NCBI GenBank assembly: GCA_902805675.1
Contig: CADCTA010000068.1
Span: 25,994 to 89,993 of the forward strand
Reading direction: 5' to 3'
DNA length: 64,000 bases
Origin: an uncultured Chthoniobacterales bacterium
Lineage (GTDB): Bacteria > Verrucomicrobiota > Verrucomicrobiia > Chthoniobacterales > UBA10450
Shown: positions 1-10,629 of the stretch, one piece after another
Layout: each line of letters opens with the position of its first letter
How positions within the stretch are numbered: position 1 is the first letter of the stretch
The notes under the pieces: generated by a model
The model's database searches: none
What the model saw: only the letters and a program-made list of their open reading frames with translations
Told to the model about the DNA's origin: nothing
Program-made: the position numbers and the translations under genes

Positions 1-388
1 GCTGCTGGCGCTCAGCGTTGTTATAGAGCCGGAACTCGTAAGTGTGGTCGGCCTGGATCCACGGCGCTTCTGACGAGCCCTTCGGCTCTTTTGCGAAGAG
101 CGCTTCTGCGCCTCCGTCGGTGACGACGTAGACCGCCGCGTCCGGGTTCGCACCAGCCGCGCCAGCTTCCCACGCAATGGTTGTCTTGCCCGGGCCGCCG
201 GACGTGGGGACCGGATTCGGCGTCGCGGTGAGTGTGACGCCCGGCTGCGGAGCAGGGTCGGCGGGCGAAGCGTTCTTGCTTGCCGGCGATCCGCCGCTGG
301 TCGCCGGTGTGGTGGAGTTTTCGCCGCAGCCCGTAAGTAAGCCGATACTGCACGCGCACAAAAGGAGAACAGCCGGTCTCAAATTCAT
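1..388 (-). CDS. Putative lipoprotein, 3' end cut by window edge
   Basis: An open frame missing from the ORF track because it runs off the left edge. It begins at ATG (386-388) and reads MNLRPAVLLLCACSIGLLTGC, a short basic start, a hydrophobic stretch and a clean lipobox (LTGC), so it should be lipidated and membrane anchored. After a Ser/Thr/Pro/Gly-rich linker comes a beta-rich stretch (TLTATPNPVP...TTIAWEAG...YEFRLYNN) that looks like an Ig/fibronectin-type fold with unknown ligand. It is transcribed away from the glycosyltransferase at 465 in the same direction, so it may be the last visible gene of the polysaccharide cluster. The listed 133-residue ORF at 21-422 is another frame of the same DNA. 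Confidence 0.75.
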   Translation of the reverse strand, partial: MNLRPAVLLLCACSIGLLTGCGENSTTPATSGGSPASKNASPADPAPQPGVTLTATPNPVPTSGGPGKTTIAWEAGAAGANPDAAVYVVTDGGAEALFAKEPKGSSEAPWIQADHTYEFRLYNNAERQQ

Positions 389-464
389 TCCAAGGTATCC
401 AGTCGATCCGCGCGGTTTGCAATGCGGTTTCGCTCTCTCGCGGAGCGTTGTGCGGCTCCGCGCT

Positions 465-3179
465 TTACCTAAGATTCCGCGCCGCGGTGCTCGGCGCGGA
501 AGTCGCGCCCTGCTTCCGAGAGCTGCGCGACGTGCGACCCGGCGGCCCTTCCATTACGTCGAGCTCGGCGAGCAATTGCTGCAGATTCCTTTTCGCGACG
601 TCGACCGAGAAGTGGTCCTGGACATTGCGCAGGCTGTTGCGCGAGAGGCGTTCCCAAAGTTGCTGATCGCGGTGCAGAGAGACGACGTGCTTTGCGAATT
701 CTGACGCATCATCCGCCAGCAGAATGTCTTCACCATCGGTCGCGTGCATTCCCTCAGCGCCGATCGCCGTTGACACGACGGGAACGCCGTAGCTCATGCT
801 CTGGTTGATTTTGCCCTTCACTCCCGCCCCGTAGCGAAGCGGCGCGACAGAGAGAACGCACGATTGGAAGAATGGCTCGACGTTCTCAACGTAGCCATGC
901 ACGACGACGTTCTCCGCTGCCAGCCCATGGATCGCCGGCGGCATCATGCTGCCGATGATGTGGAGGCGCGTTTGCGGCAACTCTGCGGCGACATACGGCA
1001 TTACCTCTGAGCAGAACCAGAGCATTGCATCGACGTTCGGCGGATGCTCGTAACCGCCGATGAAAACGAAATCGCGGCGTCCAGCGAACGGTTTTACCGG
1101 CTCGTGCACCTCGTGGATGTTCGAAACGATCGCGACGTGGCTTTGCGGCAGTTCCTGCTGGAGAACCGCCTGCTCCAGCTCGCTGACCACGATCACTGCG
1201 TCGCAACGCGAGGCGATGTCGAGCTCCGTGCGACGGACTGATTCCGCCTCCTCGCGCTTTGCTGCGCTCTTCGCCAGCTCCGCTTCACGGCGGCTGCGCA
1301 CGAAATGGAGATCGACGGTGTCGAAAATTACAGGGGTGGACGGCGCCGTCTCATGGCAGGCGTCGAGCATCTTCTGCCCCATCTCCATGCGCGAGAGAAC
1401 GATCACGTCGAACTCACCTGCGCGCTCGCTGAGGAAATCGCGGAAGCTCCCGAGGTAAGCGCCGTGGAGGCACTCGAACCCGAGCTCCTGCATCTGCTCG
1501 GTGTAGGGCGACTGGTGCAGCTTGTTGCCCGGGAGGAACGTGACCTTGAACCCGAGCTGCTGGAAGATGAGCAGCAACTTAAGCATCCGCAGCGAGCCGG
1601 AATCCTGGTCAGGGCAAAGCACCCGCGCGTCCGCCACGAGGACCCGCCGTTGGATGCCACGGTCTTTCGCTAGATCCTGCGAGATCGTGTGACCGGCGGG
1701 GTGCAACGCGAGGCGGTGCTGCCACTTGGTGCGGAATTTGACCTGGTTGACCAGCTGGTAGCTCTTCACACCGCTGTCGGTGCTCGTGCCGCAGCTCTGC
1801 CCTTCGTGGTGAATCACCGTGGCAAACGGCTGGTAGTACACCGTGCGGCCGGCATCCCGCACCTTGAAGGCGTAATCAGTGTCTTCGTAGTACGCGGGCA
1901 CGAGCGCGCGATCGAACCCGCCAAGCTCGTCGAACAACGCTTTCGGTGTGAGGATGCATGCGCCCGAGCAGTAATCGACCTCGCGAACGTAGTTGTATTG
2001 CGGCTTGTCCGGGTTGTCCCGCTTGCCGTAGTTCGCGCCCGACGCGTCGCACCAGATGATGCCGCCTGCTTCCTGAAGTCGCCCATCTGGGTAAACGAGC
2101 TTGGCGCCGACCACGCCCGCATCCGGGCGCGTCTCGAAGATGCGCAGCATCGCACTGAGCCACCCCGGTGTGACCTCTGTGTCGTTATTCAGGAACAGGA
2201 GGTATTCACCCTTTGCCTCGGCGGCGGCGAGATTGCAGTTCTCCAGGAACCCACGATTTGTTGCGTTCCGTATCAACCGAAGACCGCGGATGCGTTCAAG
2301 CGCCTCCTTCGTTCGATCGTCCGAGCAGTCGTCGACGACGATCACCTCGTAAGTGACATCCTGCGTGTGCCGCTGGATAGAGTGAAGGCATGAGAGCGTC
2401 ACTCCAAACTGATTGTAAACGGCGATGATGATCGAGACTTTTGGCGACTCGGCCGGATGCAATGCCAGTAGCCTCGCGCGCTGCGCGTCGAAATCCTCCA
2501 CAAGCGCTGCCAGTCGCTCGTCGGGAACGGAGAGCGTGCGTCCGAGCCGCGCAAAAACAATCGAACCGTCGTGCAGCCGAGCTTTAACTGTGATGGCAGC
2601 TTTGTGCGTGCCGACGGCGATCCGGCACATGAACCCGCACCGATCCGCTTGCGCCACGCCCGGGAACATCGCGGCCACACGGGAGCGCGGATGCTCGAAC
2701 TCGCACTCTGTGGATGCGCCGCCGACTTGCAGCCAAAGTTGACGGATGCTCTGCTGCGGATGAAGCGCCCATCCCGAGATGGTGACAGGACTGGATGCCG
2801 CAACTTCCTCGCTGGGCGTTTCAATCTCGGCCATTAGCCGCGCCTGCTCGGAGCAGATGACGAGCGATGTCGCTTCCGCCCAATCCTCGCCGTCTTCGCT
2901 GAACTCAAGTCGAGCCACCTGCCGCCCCAGCGGTATGCAGGTCTTGAGAAGGAAACCGGAGCGACTCGCTTGCGGAAACTGCGGGAAAGCGACGCCCACA
3001 TCCCTCCGCCGAATGCCGGACTCGCAGAGGAACGTTTGTTCGCCTACGGAGAGTCTTACTTTCGGAACCTCAGAGCTCGATTCGTCGAAGCACCAGCCAG
3101 CGAGCCGAATCTCGCCTGCGTGCGCGAACAACGGCTTCGGCTCGTCGATGTGAAACCGGCACTTTTCGATATCAATCAT
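465..3179 (-). CDS. Two-domain glycosyltransferase (GT2 + GT4)
   Basis: 904 residues. The first ~230 residues are not a recognised catalytic domain. Around 245-470 lies a GT2 (GT-A) domain: [22 protein letters not shown], then FLNNDTEV as the DXD-type metal site and [14 protein letters not shown]. From about 520 a GT4/GT-B module follows ([18 protein letters not shown]..., [38 protein letters not shown]). The protein probably adds two sugars, or acts twice, during surface polysaccharide assembly in the cytoplasm. Its ATG overlaps the stop of the upstream sulfotransferase gene by 8 bp, indicating translational coupling. Specific donor and acceptor cannot be read from sequence. Confidence 0.9.
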   Translation of the reverse strand: MIDIEKCRFHIDEPKPLFAHAGEIRLAGWCFDESSSEVPKVRLSVGEQTFLCESGIRRRDVGVAFPQFPQASRSGFLLKTCIPLGRQVARLEFSEDGEDWAEATSLVICSEQARLMAEIETPSEEVAASSPVTISGWALHPQQSIRQLWLQVGGASTECEFEHPRSRVAAMFPGVAQADRCGFMCRIAVGTHKAAITVKARLHDGSIVFARLGRTLSVPDERLAALVEDFDAQRARLLALHPAESPKVSIIIAVYNQFGVTLSCLHSIQRHTQDVTYEVIVVDDCSDDRTKEALERIRGLRLIRNATNRGFLENCNLAAAEAKGEYLLFLNNDTEVTPGWLSAMLRIFETRPDAGVVGAKLVYPDGRLQEAGGIIWCDASGANYGKRDNPDKPQYNYVREVDYCSGACILTPKALFDELGGFDRALVPAYYEDTDYAFKVRDAGRTVYYQPFATVIHHEGQSCGTSTDSGVKSYQLVNQVKFRTKWQHRLALHPAGHTISQDLAKDRGIQRRVLVADARVLCPDQDSGSLRMLKLLLIFQQLGFKVTFLPGNKLHQSPYTEQMQELGFECLHGAYLGSFRDFLSERAGEFDVIVLSRMEMGQKMLDACHETAPSTPVIFDTVDLHFVRSRREAELAKSAAKREEAESVRRTELDIASRCDAVIVVSELEQAVLQQELPQSHVAIVSNIHEVHEPVKPFAGRRDFVFIGGYEHPPNVDAMLWFCSEVMPYVAAELPQTRLHIIGSMMPPAIHGLAAENVVVHGYVENVEPFFQSCVLSVAPLRYGAGVKGKINQSMSYGVPVVSTAIGAEGMHATDGEDILLADDASEFAKHVVSLHRDQQLWERLSRNSLRNVQDHFSVDVAKRNLQQLLAELDVMEGPPGRTSRSSRKQGATSAPSTAARNLR

Positions 3180-4875
3180 CCACCTGCGCCGCAGCAGTGA
3201 GTTGCGCGATTTTCCGCTGTGCTTTGCCGAACGGGAGAATCAGCTTCCGACAAACGATCTCGCGCAATCGAACCATTTGTTTCTGCTGGAAGCGAAGCTC
3301 TTTGGCAGTTGCCTTCAACTTTTGTTCCTTCTCCTTTCGGTCAGCCTGCTGCTGCTCGAGGTCCATCTGAACTCCGTGAAGCATCTCGCGCAATCGATCG
3401 CGCTCGCTCTCTGCTGCCCGTGCGCGGTTCTCGAACTCCTGCATTGCCCACCCGGAGTTATCGCGCGCCTCGGCCTGCCGCAACGCATCGGCGCGCGTGG
3501 CCAGTGCGTTCCAGCGGGCGTCCAGCAGTTCGTCGGCAGTACGGGCCAGGCGCTCATTGCTTGATTGAAGCGCGAGAGTGACCCGTTCGACGCTCCGCGC
3601 CTGTTCCTTCGCCTCCCGCTGATAGTGCTCTGCGAGGCGTGTTTTTTCGTCCCGTTCCCTTCGCAGTAGCTCCACCTCTTCGTTTCTCGCCGAGATTGCC
3701 CGTTGCGTCTCGCGCACATTTCGCACATTGAGGTCGACTTCAGCTTGCAGGATCTCAACGTGCCGAACCTTTTCGTCGAAGGCGGCCCGCGCTTCCACCA
3801 CCTGTCGCTCCTTCTCCTGCACTTGCTGCTGCAGGATGACGATGTGCGCCACCTTCTCGTCGAAAGCTGCGCGGGCCTCAGCCACCTGCTGCGTTCGTTC
3901 CGCCACCTCCGCCTGAAGAATCACGACGTGCTTCGCTTTTTCATCGAACTGCTCCCGGACCGGGAGCTCCGACAAATCATTGATGCGAGGCTGAAACAAG
4001 GCCGAGAAAAGGTCGAGCTGCTCCGCGAGGCGCGAGATCCGTTTCGCCGCAGCGGTACTGTCGGCACCATCCAAAAGTGCTTCGTAGGCCTGCAGCACGA
4101 CCGGTGGAGTAAGACCGCCGCTCGGCCGTTCAGCGTCACCGGGGTGGTGGGACGGCAGGGAGCCTTCGAGAAAACCGCGGACCTCCTCCTGGAAGGCAGC
4201 GGAGCGACGCTCAGCGAGATTGAGATCTTGCCACGCCTTCGTCAACACCGTGGTTGGATCAGAAAGAAGTTCAGTGTAGCTGACGATGCTGCGGGCTTTG
4301 TCACGCGTCGCCTGCTCTGCTTCGAGGGTGTAGCGCAACCAGAGCAGCATCGCTTTCGAGGGCACGATGCCGTTCTGCCGCAGGAGTGATTCCGACACTT
4401 CCCACGGGTGCCGCACCATCACGACAAAACATGGGTCGACCTTGAGTTGCTCAAAAATCGGGAACCACAGCGGAAGTAGTCGGCTGATCCTCGGATCTGC
4501 AAAACCGAACAGCGGTCGATCGCCGAAGTCTCGTTCGACAATGCTCGCGAGCGCGGCCTGTATCTCGCGGCTGCGGTCGCGTTCGAGCCAGCCGTCAGGG
4601 AGCGGAGCCTCGCTGTCCCAGCTCGCGCCGAGCGATGTCAGAAGTTCGTCGTGGAGCGCGACGATCTCGACGTGTTCCCAGAAACTGTTCTCGTTGTCCT
4701 TTGCCGGACGGGCGAGCCGGTCGCCAAAATCGACCCCCAGCCGAGCGATCGAGCCGCTAAAGGCGGATGTGCCGCTCCGGTGCATGCCCAACACAACGAC
4801 GGCCTGTGCCCGGCCCGCTTGAGCAGTTCGGCGCGTATCTTGCGTATCGGCGGCGTTTGACGTTCTGTTGCTCAT
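3172..4875 (-). CDS. Sulfotransferase-like protein with coiled-coil tail
   Basis: N-terminal half carries a PAPS-type P-loop, [13 protein letters not shown] (about residue 30), followed by features of bacterial sulfotransferase-family proteins ([26 protein letters not shown] as the 3'-phosphate-binding region). The C-terminal half is a long coiled coil with three consecutive 28-residue repeats beginning FDEKxxHVxILQ, exactly four heptads each. It may sulfate a surface glycan, with the coiled coil for oligomerisation or docking to the glycosyltransferases. The track start is a GTG at 4887; ATG at 4875 (MSNRTSN) is preferred. The stop overlaps the next gene. A kinase role for the P-loop is less likely given the RHP-type motif. 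Confidence 0.82.
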   Translation of the reverse strand: MSNRTSNAADTQDTRRTAQAGRAQAVVVLGMHRSGTSAFSGSIARLGVDFGDRLARPAKDNENSFWEHVEIVALHDELLTSLGASWDSEAPLPDGWLERDRSREIQAALASIVERDFGDRPLFGFADPRISRLLPLWFPIFEQLKVDPCFVVMVRHPWEVSESLLRQNGIVPSKAMLLWLRYTLEAEQATRDKARSIVSYTELLSDPTTVLTKAWQDLNLAERRSAAFQEEVRGFLEGSLPSHHPGDAERPSGGLTPPVVLQAYEALLDGADSTAAAKRISRLAEQLDLFSALFQPRINDLSELPVREQFDEKAKHVVILQAEVAERTQQVAEARAAFDEKVAHIVILQQQVQEKERQVVEARAAFDEKVRHVEILQAEVDLNVRNVRETQRAISARNEEVELLRRERDEKTRLAEHYQREAKEQARSVERVTLALQSSNERLARTADELLDARWNALATRADALRQAEARDNSGWAMQEFENRARAAESERDRLREMLHGVQMDLEQQQADRKEKEQKLKATAKELRFQQKQMVRLREIVCRKLILPFGKAQRKIAQLTAAAQVDD

Positions 4876-5080
4876 TCGTGGCTGCACGCGAGTTCTGTCG
4901 AGGGGCGATCACACATAGAGCGGCTGCGCCTCTCGGAGAGCCTTCGCACCAGTCGTAATAACCACCACCGCCTAATTTACAACCTGTTTGCGTGCTTTCA
5001 GGCAGACGGATCGGTGGTCGTCGCGGCGGCGGCACGGTTGACCCGAGGGTCATTCGGTCATTAGCTTTGCGGCCACCTTC

Positions 5081-7876
5081 GTGCCGCAGCTTCCACCGCC
5101 TCGCTCGCCGCCCGAAGTAACCTTTGCCGTGCAAGCTTGTACCATCGTCGCCAGCAATTACCTCGCGCAAGCGCGCGTGCTGGCGCAGTCGTTCCTTCAG
5201 CATCATCCGGGCGCCCGTTTCGCGATTCTGTTGGTTGACGATACCGCTGGGGAGCACCAGCCGCCGGATCGCGTCGAACTCCTTCGGTTAACCGACATCG
5301 GCCTCGAACCGGCCGAGGAATACCGCATGCCGGTCATCTATGACGTGACCGAGCTTTCAACCGCGGTGAAGCCGTGGCTCCTCCGCCATATGCAGCAAAC
5401 AGGCACGCCGGAGGTCATCTACTTCGATCCCGACATCCAGATCTTTACGCGGCTGGACGACATCACAGATCTCGCCCGCCAGCACTCAATTGTGCTGGCC
5501 CCGCATGTCACAGAGCCAATCCCGCGCGACGGGCTACGACCGACCGAGACTGACATTCTCGGGGCCGGCATGTACAATCTGGGGTTCATTGCGATCGGGG
5601 CCGGCAGTGAAGCGTTCCTCGATTGGTGGGCGGTTCGGCTGAAACGCGAAGCGGTCATCGACCCGCCGCGGATGCGGTTCACCGATCAACGCTGGATCGA
5701 TTTCGTGCCGGGCCTGTTTCGCAGTCACATCCTGCGCGATCGCGGGTGTGACGTGGCGTACTGGAACCTGCACACTCGCCGTCTGTCGTGGACGGGCAGC
5801 CGGTATGAGGTGGATGGCGAGCCGCTGCGCTTCTTTCATTTCAGCGGCTACCATCCCGAGGCTCCGGACGTGCTGAGCAAATTCATGGAGGACAAGCCGC
5901 GCATCGTGCTGTCCGAAAACCCCGCCCTCGCGAAGATCTTCGGAGAATACGGCGAGAAGCTGATGGCGGCCGGCTTCGGCGAGGCTTCTACGACGCCGTA
6001 TGGTTATGCCTCCTTCGCCGGCACTGTGAAGATCGATGCGTGCATGCGTCGAATATATCGTGAGGCGCTTGCCAGATTCGAAGATGGCGAGACCGCGGAG
6101 CCTCCAAGCCCTTTCGCACCGGATGGCGCAGAGGCGTTCCTCGATTGGCTGAACAAACCGGTGCGGGCGCAGCACCCGATCATCACCCGCTACATGCTCG
6201 GGCTTCACGAATGCCAAAGGGATTTGCAGACCGATTTTCCAGACCCGCTCGGCCCCGACGCAGTTGCTTTTCACGAGTGGTTTATCGATGAAGTGCAGCG
6301 GGGAGAAGGCCCTCACCCACTGCTCAGGCCGCCAGACGCAGTTGCGATCGAACCATTGAGAGAGCGTGATGCTGCGCTTCGCAGTGCTCAGGACCGTCTG
6401 GCCGCTGACAACAGCGTCCCGTTGGCTGACTCAAATCCAGAGGCCGCAGCTGGCGGGACCGGGCCGGAGCTGGTCACGCCGGAATCAGCGCCAGACAGCG
6501 AAGAGGATGCTGCGTCTCCAATCATCGTCGCTCCGGTCGAACCGACGGCAGAGATCGAAGCTGACGCCTTCATGCCGCCCCTGGTGGCGGTAGCGGATTC
6601 CGGCCCAGAACTTGACGATGCGGCTACCATTTCGTCTCCTTCACCCGGGCCTCCTCCCCGTATTCCGGACGCGCGTTGGCGCTCGATGCGCATCGCATTC
6701 GTCGTTCAACGCTGCGGGAGCGAGGTGAACGGCGGCGCTGAATTGCACTGCCTGCAAGTAGCCCAGCGTTTATCCAGCCATGTGACGACGGAAGTTCTCA
6801 CCACGTGCGCACTCGATTACACCACGTGGGAAAACTTCTACCCCGCGGGAGTGGAATCCAACGGCGGGACGTTGATCCGCCGCTTTCCTGTCGACGAACC
6901 GCGCAACCGGGACGCTTTCAACCGGCTCTCCGCTGAACTGCATGAGAGGCAGGCCTGCACGAGTCTGGAAGAGCAGGAAGAGTGGATGCGCGCGCAAGGG
7001 CCTATGTCGAGCGCGCTGCTCCGATACATCGGGTCCGAAAAGGAGAACTATGACGCTTTCGTCTTCTTCGGTTATCTCTACGCCACCACTTATTTCGGAT
7101 TGCCGCTGGTACAGGAGAAGGCATACCTCGCTCCGCTGGCGCATGATGAGTGGCCGATTTATTTCGCCATGTGGGAGCGGATCTTCGCAATGCCGCGGCA
7201 GCTCATCTACAACACGGCGGTCGAGCGCGAATTCGTAGAACGGCGGTTCCCGGCGCTGTCCCTCACGGGCACTGTCGCAGCGGTCGGGATCGAAGCGCCG
7301 TCCGATGTGGATCGCGAAGCGTTCGCAATCCGCCACGGTCTCCGTGGTCCCTTCCTCCTCTATGTCGGCCGGATCGATGAAGCGAAGGGCTGCCAGACTC
7401 TGTTTGACTATTTCACGCGCGCACGCGCCGAAGAACTCATCCAGCACAAGCTTGTCCTTATCGGGCGCGAGGCGATGCCGGTGCCGGTGCACGACGACAT
7501 CATCTATCTCGGGTTTGTCAGCGAACGGGAGAGATGGGAGGCAATGGCAGCGTGCGATTGGCTGGTCGTGCCGTCACCGCATGAAAGTCTGTCGTTGGTG
7601 CTGCTCGAAGCGTGGAGCATGGGACGACCCGCGCTGGTCAATGGGGAGTGCGATGTGCTGACGCAGCAATGCCGCCGCGCGAACGGCGGGTTGTGGTACG
7701 ACAGCTACGACGACTGGGTCGCAGTTCTCAGAAACGTCACAGCGCCGCAAAAGCGGCGACTCGCTGAGCAGGGAACAGCATTCGTAACCGAAGAATATTC
7801 GTGGGATCGGGTTGAGAACGACTACCTCGCGATCTTGTCTGCGGCGCGCAGCAACACCGCTGATGCGCGTGTTTGA
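5081..7876 (+). CDS. Two-domain glycosyltransferase (GT-A-like + GT4)
   Basis: 931 residues, divergent from the sulfotransferase gene across a ~200 bp spacer. Residues ~15-270 resemble nucleotide-diphospho-sugar transferases of the GT8-like type (ACTIVASNYLAQARVLAQSF, then VIYFDPDIQIF with the DxD metal site). A low-complexity Pro/Ala/Glu linker (~430-525) joins a GT4 domain: MRIAFVVQRCGSEVNGGAELHC, LLYVGRIDEAKGCQTL, PSPHESLSLVLLEAWSMGRPALVN. It is a second double glycosyltransferase in the cluster. The start is a GTG at 5081; a later GTG before QACTIVASN is possible. Cytoplasmic, no membrane segments seen. Confidence 0.87.
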   Translation: MPQLPPPRSPPEVTFAVQACTIVASNYLAQARVLAQSFLQHHPGARFAILLVDDTAGEHQPPDRVELLRLTDIGLEPAEEYRMPVIYDVTELSTAVKPWLLRHMQQTGTPEVIYFDPDIQIFTRLDDITDLARQHSIVLAPHVTEPIPRDGLRPTETDILGAGMYNLGFIAIGAGSEAFLDWWAVRLKREAVIDPPRMRFTDQRWIDFVPGLFRSHILRDRGCDVAYWNLHTRRLSWTGSRYEVDGEPLRFFHFSGYHPEAPDVLSKFMEDKPRIVLSENPALAKIFGEYGEKLMAAGFGEASTTPYGYASFAGTVKIDACMRRIYREALARFEDGETAEPPSPFAPDGAEAFLDWLNKPVRAQHPIITRYMLGLHECQRDLQTDFPDPLGPDAVAFHEWFIDEVQRGEGPHPLLRPPDAVAIEPLRERDAALRSAQDRLAADNSVPLADSNPEAAAGGTGPELVTPESAPDSEEDAASPIIVAPVEPTAEIEADAFMPPLVAVADSGPELDDAATISSPSPGPPPRIPDARWRSMRIAFVVQRCGSEVNGGAELHCLQVAQRLSSHVTTEVLTTCALDYTTWENFYPAGVESNGGTLIRRFPVDEPRNRDAFNRLSAELHERQACTSLEEQEEWMRAQGPMSSALLRYIGSEKENYDAFVFFGYLYATTYFGLPLVQEKAYLAPLAHDEWPIYFAMWERIFAMPRQLIYNTAVEREFVERRFPALSLTGTVAAVGIEAPSDVDREAFAIRHGLRGPFLLYVGRIDEAKGCQTLFDYFTRARAEELIQHKLVLIGREAMPVPVHDDIIYLGFVSERERWEAMAACDWLVVPSPHESLSLVLLEAWSMGRPALVNGECDVLTQQCRRANGGLWYDSYDDWVAVLRNVTAPQKRRLAEQGTAFVTEEYSWDRVENDYLAILSAARSNTADARV

Positions 7877-7945
7877 GGATTACGGTCGAGCAGCTAGCAA
7901 GCGGCGTCCGATCCAGGATTGGCAGTGGCGGCGCGAGCGACCGCT

Positions 7946-9052
7946 CTACTGCTCTGGCGCGGTGGTCGACTCGACCACCAACCGCTGCAGCAGTGGCGCG
8001 TGCTCAGCCACGATCGCCTTGATGAATTCTGCATCTGCGCTGTGCCGCTCCTCGACCGTCGTTAACTGCTGCTCCAGCCTTTGTCCGCTCGACGCCAGGT
8101 GCGCAAGAGACTGCTGCGCAGACCGCGTTTCGATGGTGTTCTTTCCGACTTCGGATCGGACGGTTTGAAATTGCACTCCTAGCCGCTCCACCTGCCGCTC
8201 GACTGCCCGGAGACGATCGACCCAGGACCGGGCGCGATCTCGCAGCGCATTCGCCTCATTTTGGACGTTAACAATGTGCGCGCCGAGCCGGTCTGCCTGT
8301 CCTTGCAAAGCTTCGAGATGCTCCCGCGCACCAATTGCATTTACCTCACGTTCAAAGTTGACAACGTGACCGCCAAGCCGATCCAATTGTGCCTGCATCG
8401 CCTGCAGGTGCTCGCGCGTGCCTGCTGCATTCATTTCGTCCTGCAGGTTATTGATGTGAACCCCGAGGCGGTCGAAATTCCCCTGGAGCAGGGAGAGGTG
8501 CTCATGGGCTCGTGCCAGCGAGTCGGTCTGTTCGGCAGCGGCGGCGCTTTGCCCGGCGAGCTTCTGTTCCGCGGCATGCATCCAGGCAATGTCGGCGCTA
8601 CGCGCAGCGGCCACATTGGCGAGCCAGCGGCTTTGCGACTCGCCCGCGGAGATCAAGTCGGCGATGCGGTTCGCCATCTCGTTGTTGCTCTTGACGAGGG
8701 AGGTGATCGTCTCGATGAGCCGTCGATTGAAGCCGTCCTGATTGCGAAAGAGCGGCCGGAACGGCTTCGGAATCCAGCTGGCGACATTCAAGCTCTCGCG
8801 CGCGCTGCGCAGCAGATCGTCGAACTTCTCGCGCCTGAAGTTCACCCGCTTGATCGGTCGCAGTATCGGCGAAGGCGAAATATCGCGCACCGCCGGCGCT
8901 GTAGCCGTGCCCGGGAGGCGCCCAGGTTGTTGTCGGTTGATATTCCGCGCCACGATCTTCGCCGCTTCGGCGCGGACGCGCTGCATCAATTCGGCGACGT
9001 CGATTTCAGGGTTGCTCGTCTCGATCATACGCGTGGGGTTGAGTAATCTCAT
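7946..9052 (-). CDS. Coiled-coil protein of polysaccharide cluster
   Basis: About 368 residues from ATG 9052 (the track's longer start is a TTG at 9082). The N-terminus ETSNPEIDVAELMQRVRAEA resembles a short conserved lead-in seen on several polysaccharide-cluster proteins. The rest is largely helical and contains three in-register 30-residue repeats of the pattern LQxxQxxxDRLGxHxxNxxxExNAxxxREH, then a further coiled coil. No catalytic motif is visible. It is convergent with the double glycosyltransferase and shares the cluster with another coiled-coil repeat protein, suggesting a scaffold or chain-length role. That role is inference. Confidence 0.7.
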   Translation of the reverse strand: MRLLNPTRMIETSNPEIDVAELMQRVRAEAAKIVARNINRQQPGRLPGTATAPAVRDISPSPILRPIKRVNFRREKFDDLLRSARESLNVASWIPKPFRPLFRNQDGFNRRLIETITSLVKSNNEMANRIADLISAGESQSRWLANVAAARSADIAWMHAAEQKLAGQSAAAAEQTDSLARAHEHLSLLQGNFDRLGVHINNLQDEMNAAGTREHLQAMQAQLDRLGGHVVNFEREVNAIGAREHLEALQGQADRLGAHIVNVQNEANALRDRARSWVDRLRAVERQVERLGVQFQTVRSEVGKNTIETRSAQQSLAHLASSGQRLEQQLTTVEERHSADAEFIKAIVAEHAPLLQRLVVESTTAPEQ

Positions 9053-9161
9053 AGCCGGTCCATCGGCAGCTGCCAACTGCAAGTGAAGCTGTCGATCAAA
9101 CCCGCGTCACCCGATCTCGTGGTGCCCTTGACACGCTACCGTGCCGGTGGCACGTGCCGCT

Positions 9162-9764
9162 ATGATGCCATCCAAACTGCTGCGCCCATTTTGTATGCTG
9201 CGCGCCAGGACGCGCCAGTGCTGTGCCGTCGCATGTCTCGGCCTTATTGCGCTAAGCCAATTCGCTTGTGATAAGAGCGATCCTCCCGCACCGACGACGG
9301 CTGCGACTCCGGCCGGCGAAAGCGTTGTGGGAAAGGGAATCGAATTCGGTGCGGCGGCAAACTCGACGAAGTATCTCAGCTCGGGCTGGAGTACCGCAGA
9401 CGAGCAATTCACATGGTCGGAGGGCACATCGGCCAAGCTTGATCTGCCGATCGGACCGGCTCCCGGCGGATTGAGGTTAGTCGCGAAAATAGCGGCGTTC
9501 ATCAATCCCCCCGAGCTGCCGACGCAGCCGGTCGAACTCTACGCAAGTGGAACGAAGATCGGGGAGTGGCAGGTCGGAGATACTGCTGATTTCTTGGCGC
9601 AAGTCCCGGCCTCAGCTACACAAAAGGGGGGGCGTTTGCTGCTGGAATTTCGCACGCCACGCGCCCTGTCTCCGAGCGCTGCGGGGAAAGGCAATGATCC
9701 GCGCCTGCTCGGGATTGCGCTTCACCGACTTGAGCTGATACCCGCGACAGCGGCCGGCAACTGA
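9162..9764 (+). CDS. Probable secreted or lipoprotein, unknown function
   Basis: About 200 residues. The N-terminus (CMLRARTRQCCAVACLGLIALSQFAC) has a hydrophobic signal with a Cys at the expected cleavage point, but the lipobox is weak. The mature part (STKYLSSGWSTADEQFTWSEGTSAKLDLPIG...VELYASGTKIGEW) looks like a beta-sandwich of the kind attached to some membrane glycan-assembly proteins; I cannot name a family firmly. The track start is GTG 9141; ATG 9162 lies closer to the signal. It diverges from the coiled-coil gene and closes the polysaccharide cluster before tRNA-Lys. Confidence 0.65.
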   Translation: MMPSKLLRPFCMLRARTRQCCAVACLGLIALSQFACDKSDPPAPTTAATPAGESVVGKGIEFGAAANSTKYLSSGWSTADEQFTWSEGTSAKLDLPIGPAPGGLRLVAKIAAFINPPELPTQPVELYASGTKIGEWQVGDTADFLAQVPASATQKGGRLLLEFRTPRALSPSAAGKGNDPRLLGIALHRLELIPATAAGN

Positions 9765-9827
9765 CCGGCAACACGTTCCGAGCAGGCTGGCGTCCGGCTG
9801 GTCGCACGCGCATCGCTGCCGGTGTAG

Positions 9828-9900
<73 letters not shown>

Positions 9901-10341
9901 GTTTGAGCTTTTCGGGTCAGGCTGAAATCCGAACGCCTACGTCGAGCCCCGAGGTGGTGGCCAGATTTCGGACGTTGTGACTCCATCTCCCCAATAAGGG
10001 ATCGCAAATTACTCATCCCCGCCCACTGCACAACCGCGGAAGTTCTGCCGGGCACGTGGTGGACGGCAAGCGAGCAAGATTCCGGCCCGTAAGTGCAGCC
10101 GGCGTGACCGCACGGCGCTGGCGTTACTTCACGTTGTATACTGCCGCAAGGCGGCGCCCGTAGTGGCGTCAGCGCTGCAGACCGACGGCTGTGCAGTTAC
10201 ATTGCTGCTGCAAAGAACGCAGGGAGAGAGCCTTCATGCCTCATCGCGTCAAGCCGCTCGGAGTGGAGGCTGCAGCGTTCTGTCTTCCACATCACGGTGC
10301 CTCCGGCCGGGTGGCAGGCATGTTGGAGATCTCAAACAGTC
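9901..10341. other. Intergenic stretch without a recognisable gene
   Basis: About 440 bp between tRNA-Lys and the decayed sigma-factor remnant. ORFs here have no recognisable motif, and the long plus-strand ORF at 10191-10940 runs antisense to mtgA. No clear terminator or promoter was found. Confidence 0.6.
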
Positions 10342-10527
10342 CTACGCCGAACCCTGGCGCCGCAAAAAGTAAAAGACCGGGTGCCAGCAGATCGGGCAGA
10401 GTCCCGACAGCGCGCCTAGCGCATGCTCCGGCAGCGCGTGCGACTTGCCGGCCTCCAGCACGATCGTCCAGCGAGTGGAAGCGAACGCGCTCGAGCGCGC
10501 TTCCGCGTCAAAGCGAACCGATGGCAT
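10342..10527 (-). pseudogene. Truncated ECF sigma factor remnant
   Basis: The 61-codon frame from ATG 10527 contains FASTRWTIVLEAG...ALGALSGLCPICWHPVFYFLRRQG. This matches the start of the ECF sigma group common in Verrucomicrobia and Planctomycetes (F.TTRW..VL.AG ... L.CQ.YW.P.Y.F.RRRG). The homology stops at RRQGSA and a TAG where the family continues with E-D-A-x-D-L-T-Q. Downstream DNA keeps only a few plausible codons in a shifted frame. The helix-turn-helix region 4 is absent, so no working sigma factor can be made. Confidence 0.6.
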
Positions 10528-10629
10528 CGGCCCGTCCTGCCGTTCCGGGCAGAAGAAGACGAGCCAGCAAGATGTGCGGCTGTCGCATGGCAGGAGCGCT
10601 CGCACGGCAGCGCCGAACAACGCCGCCGC

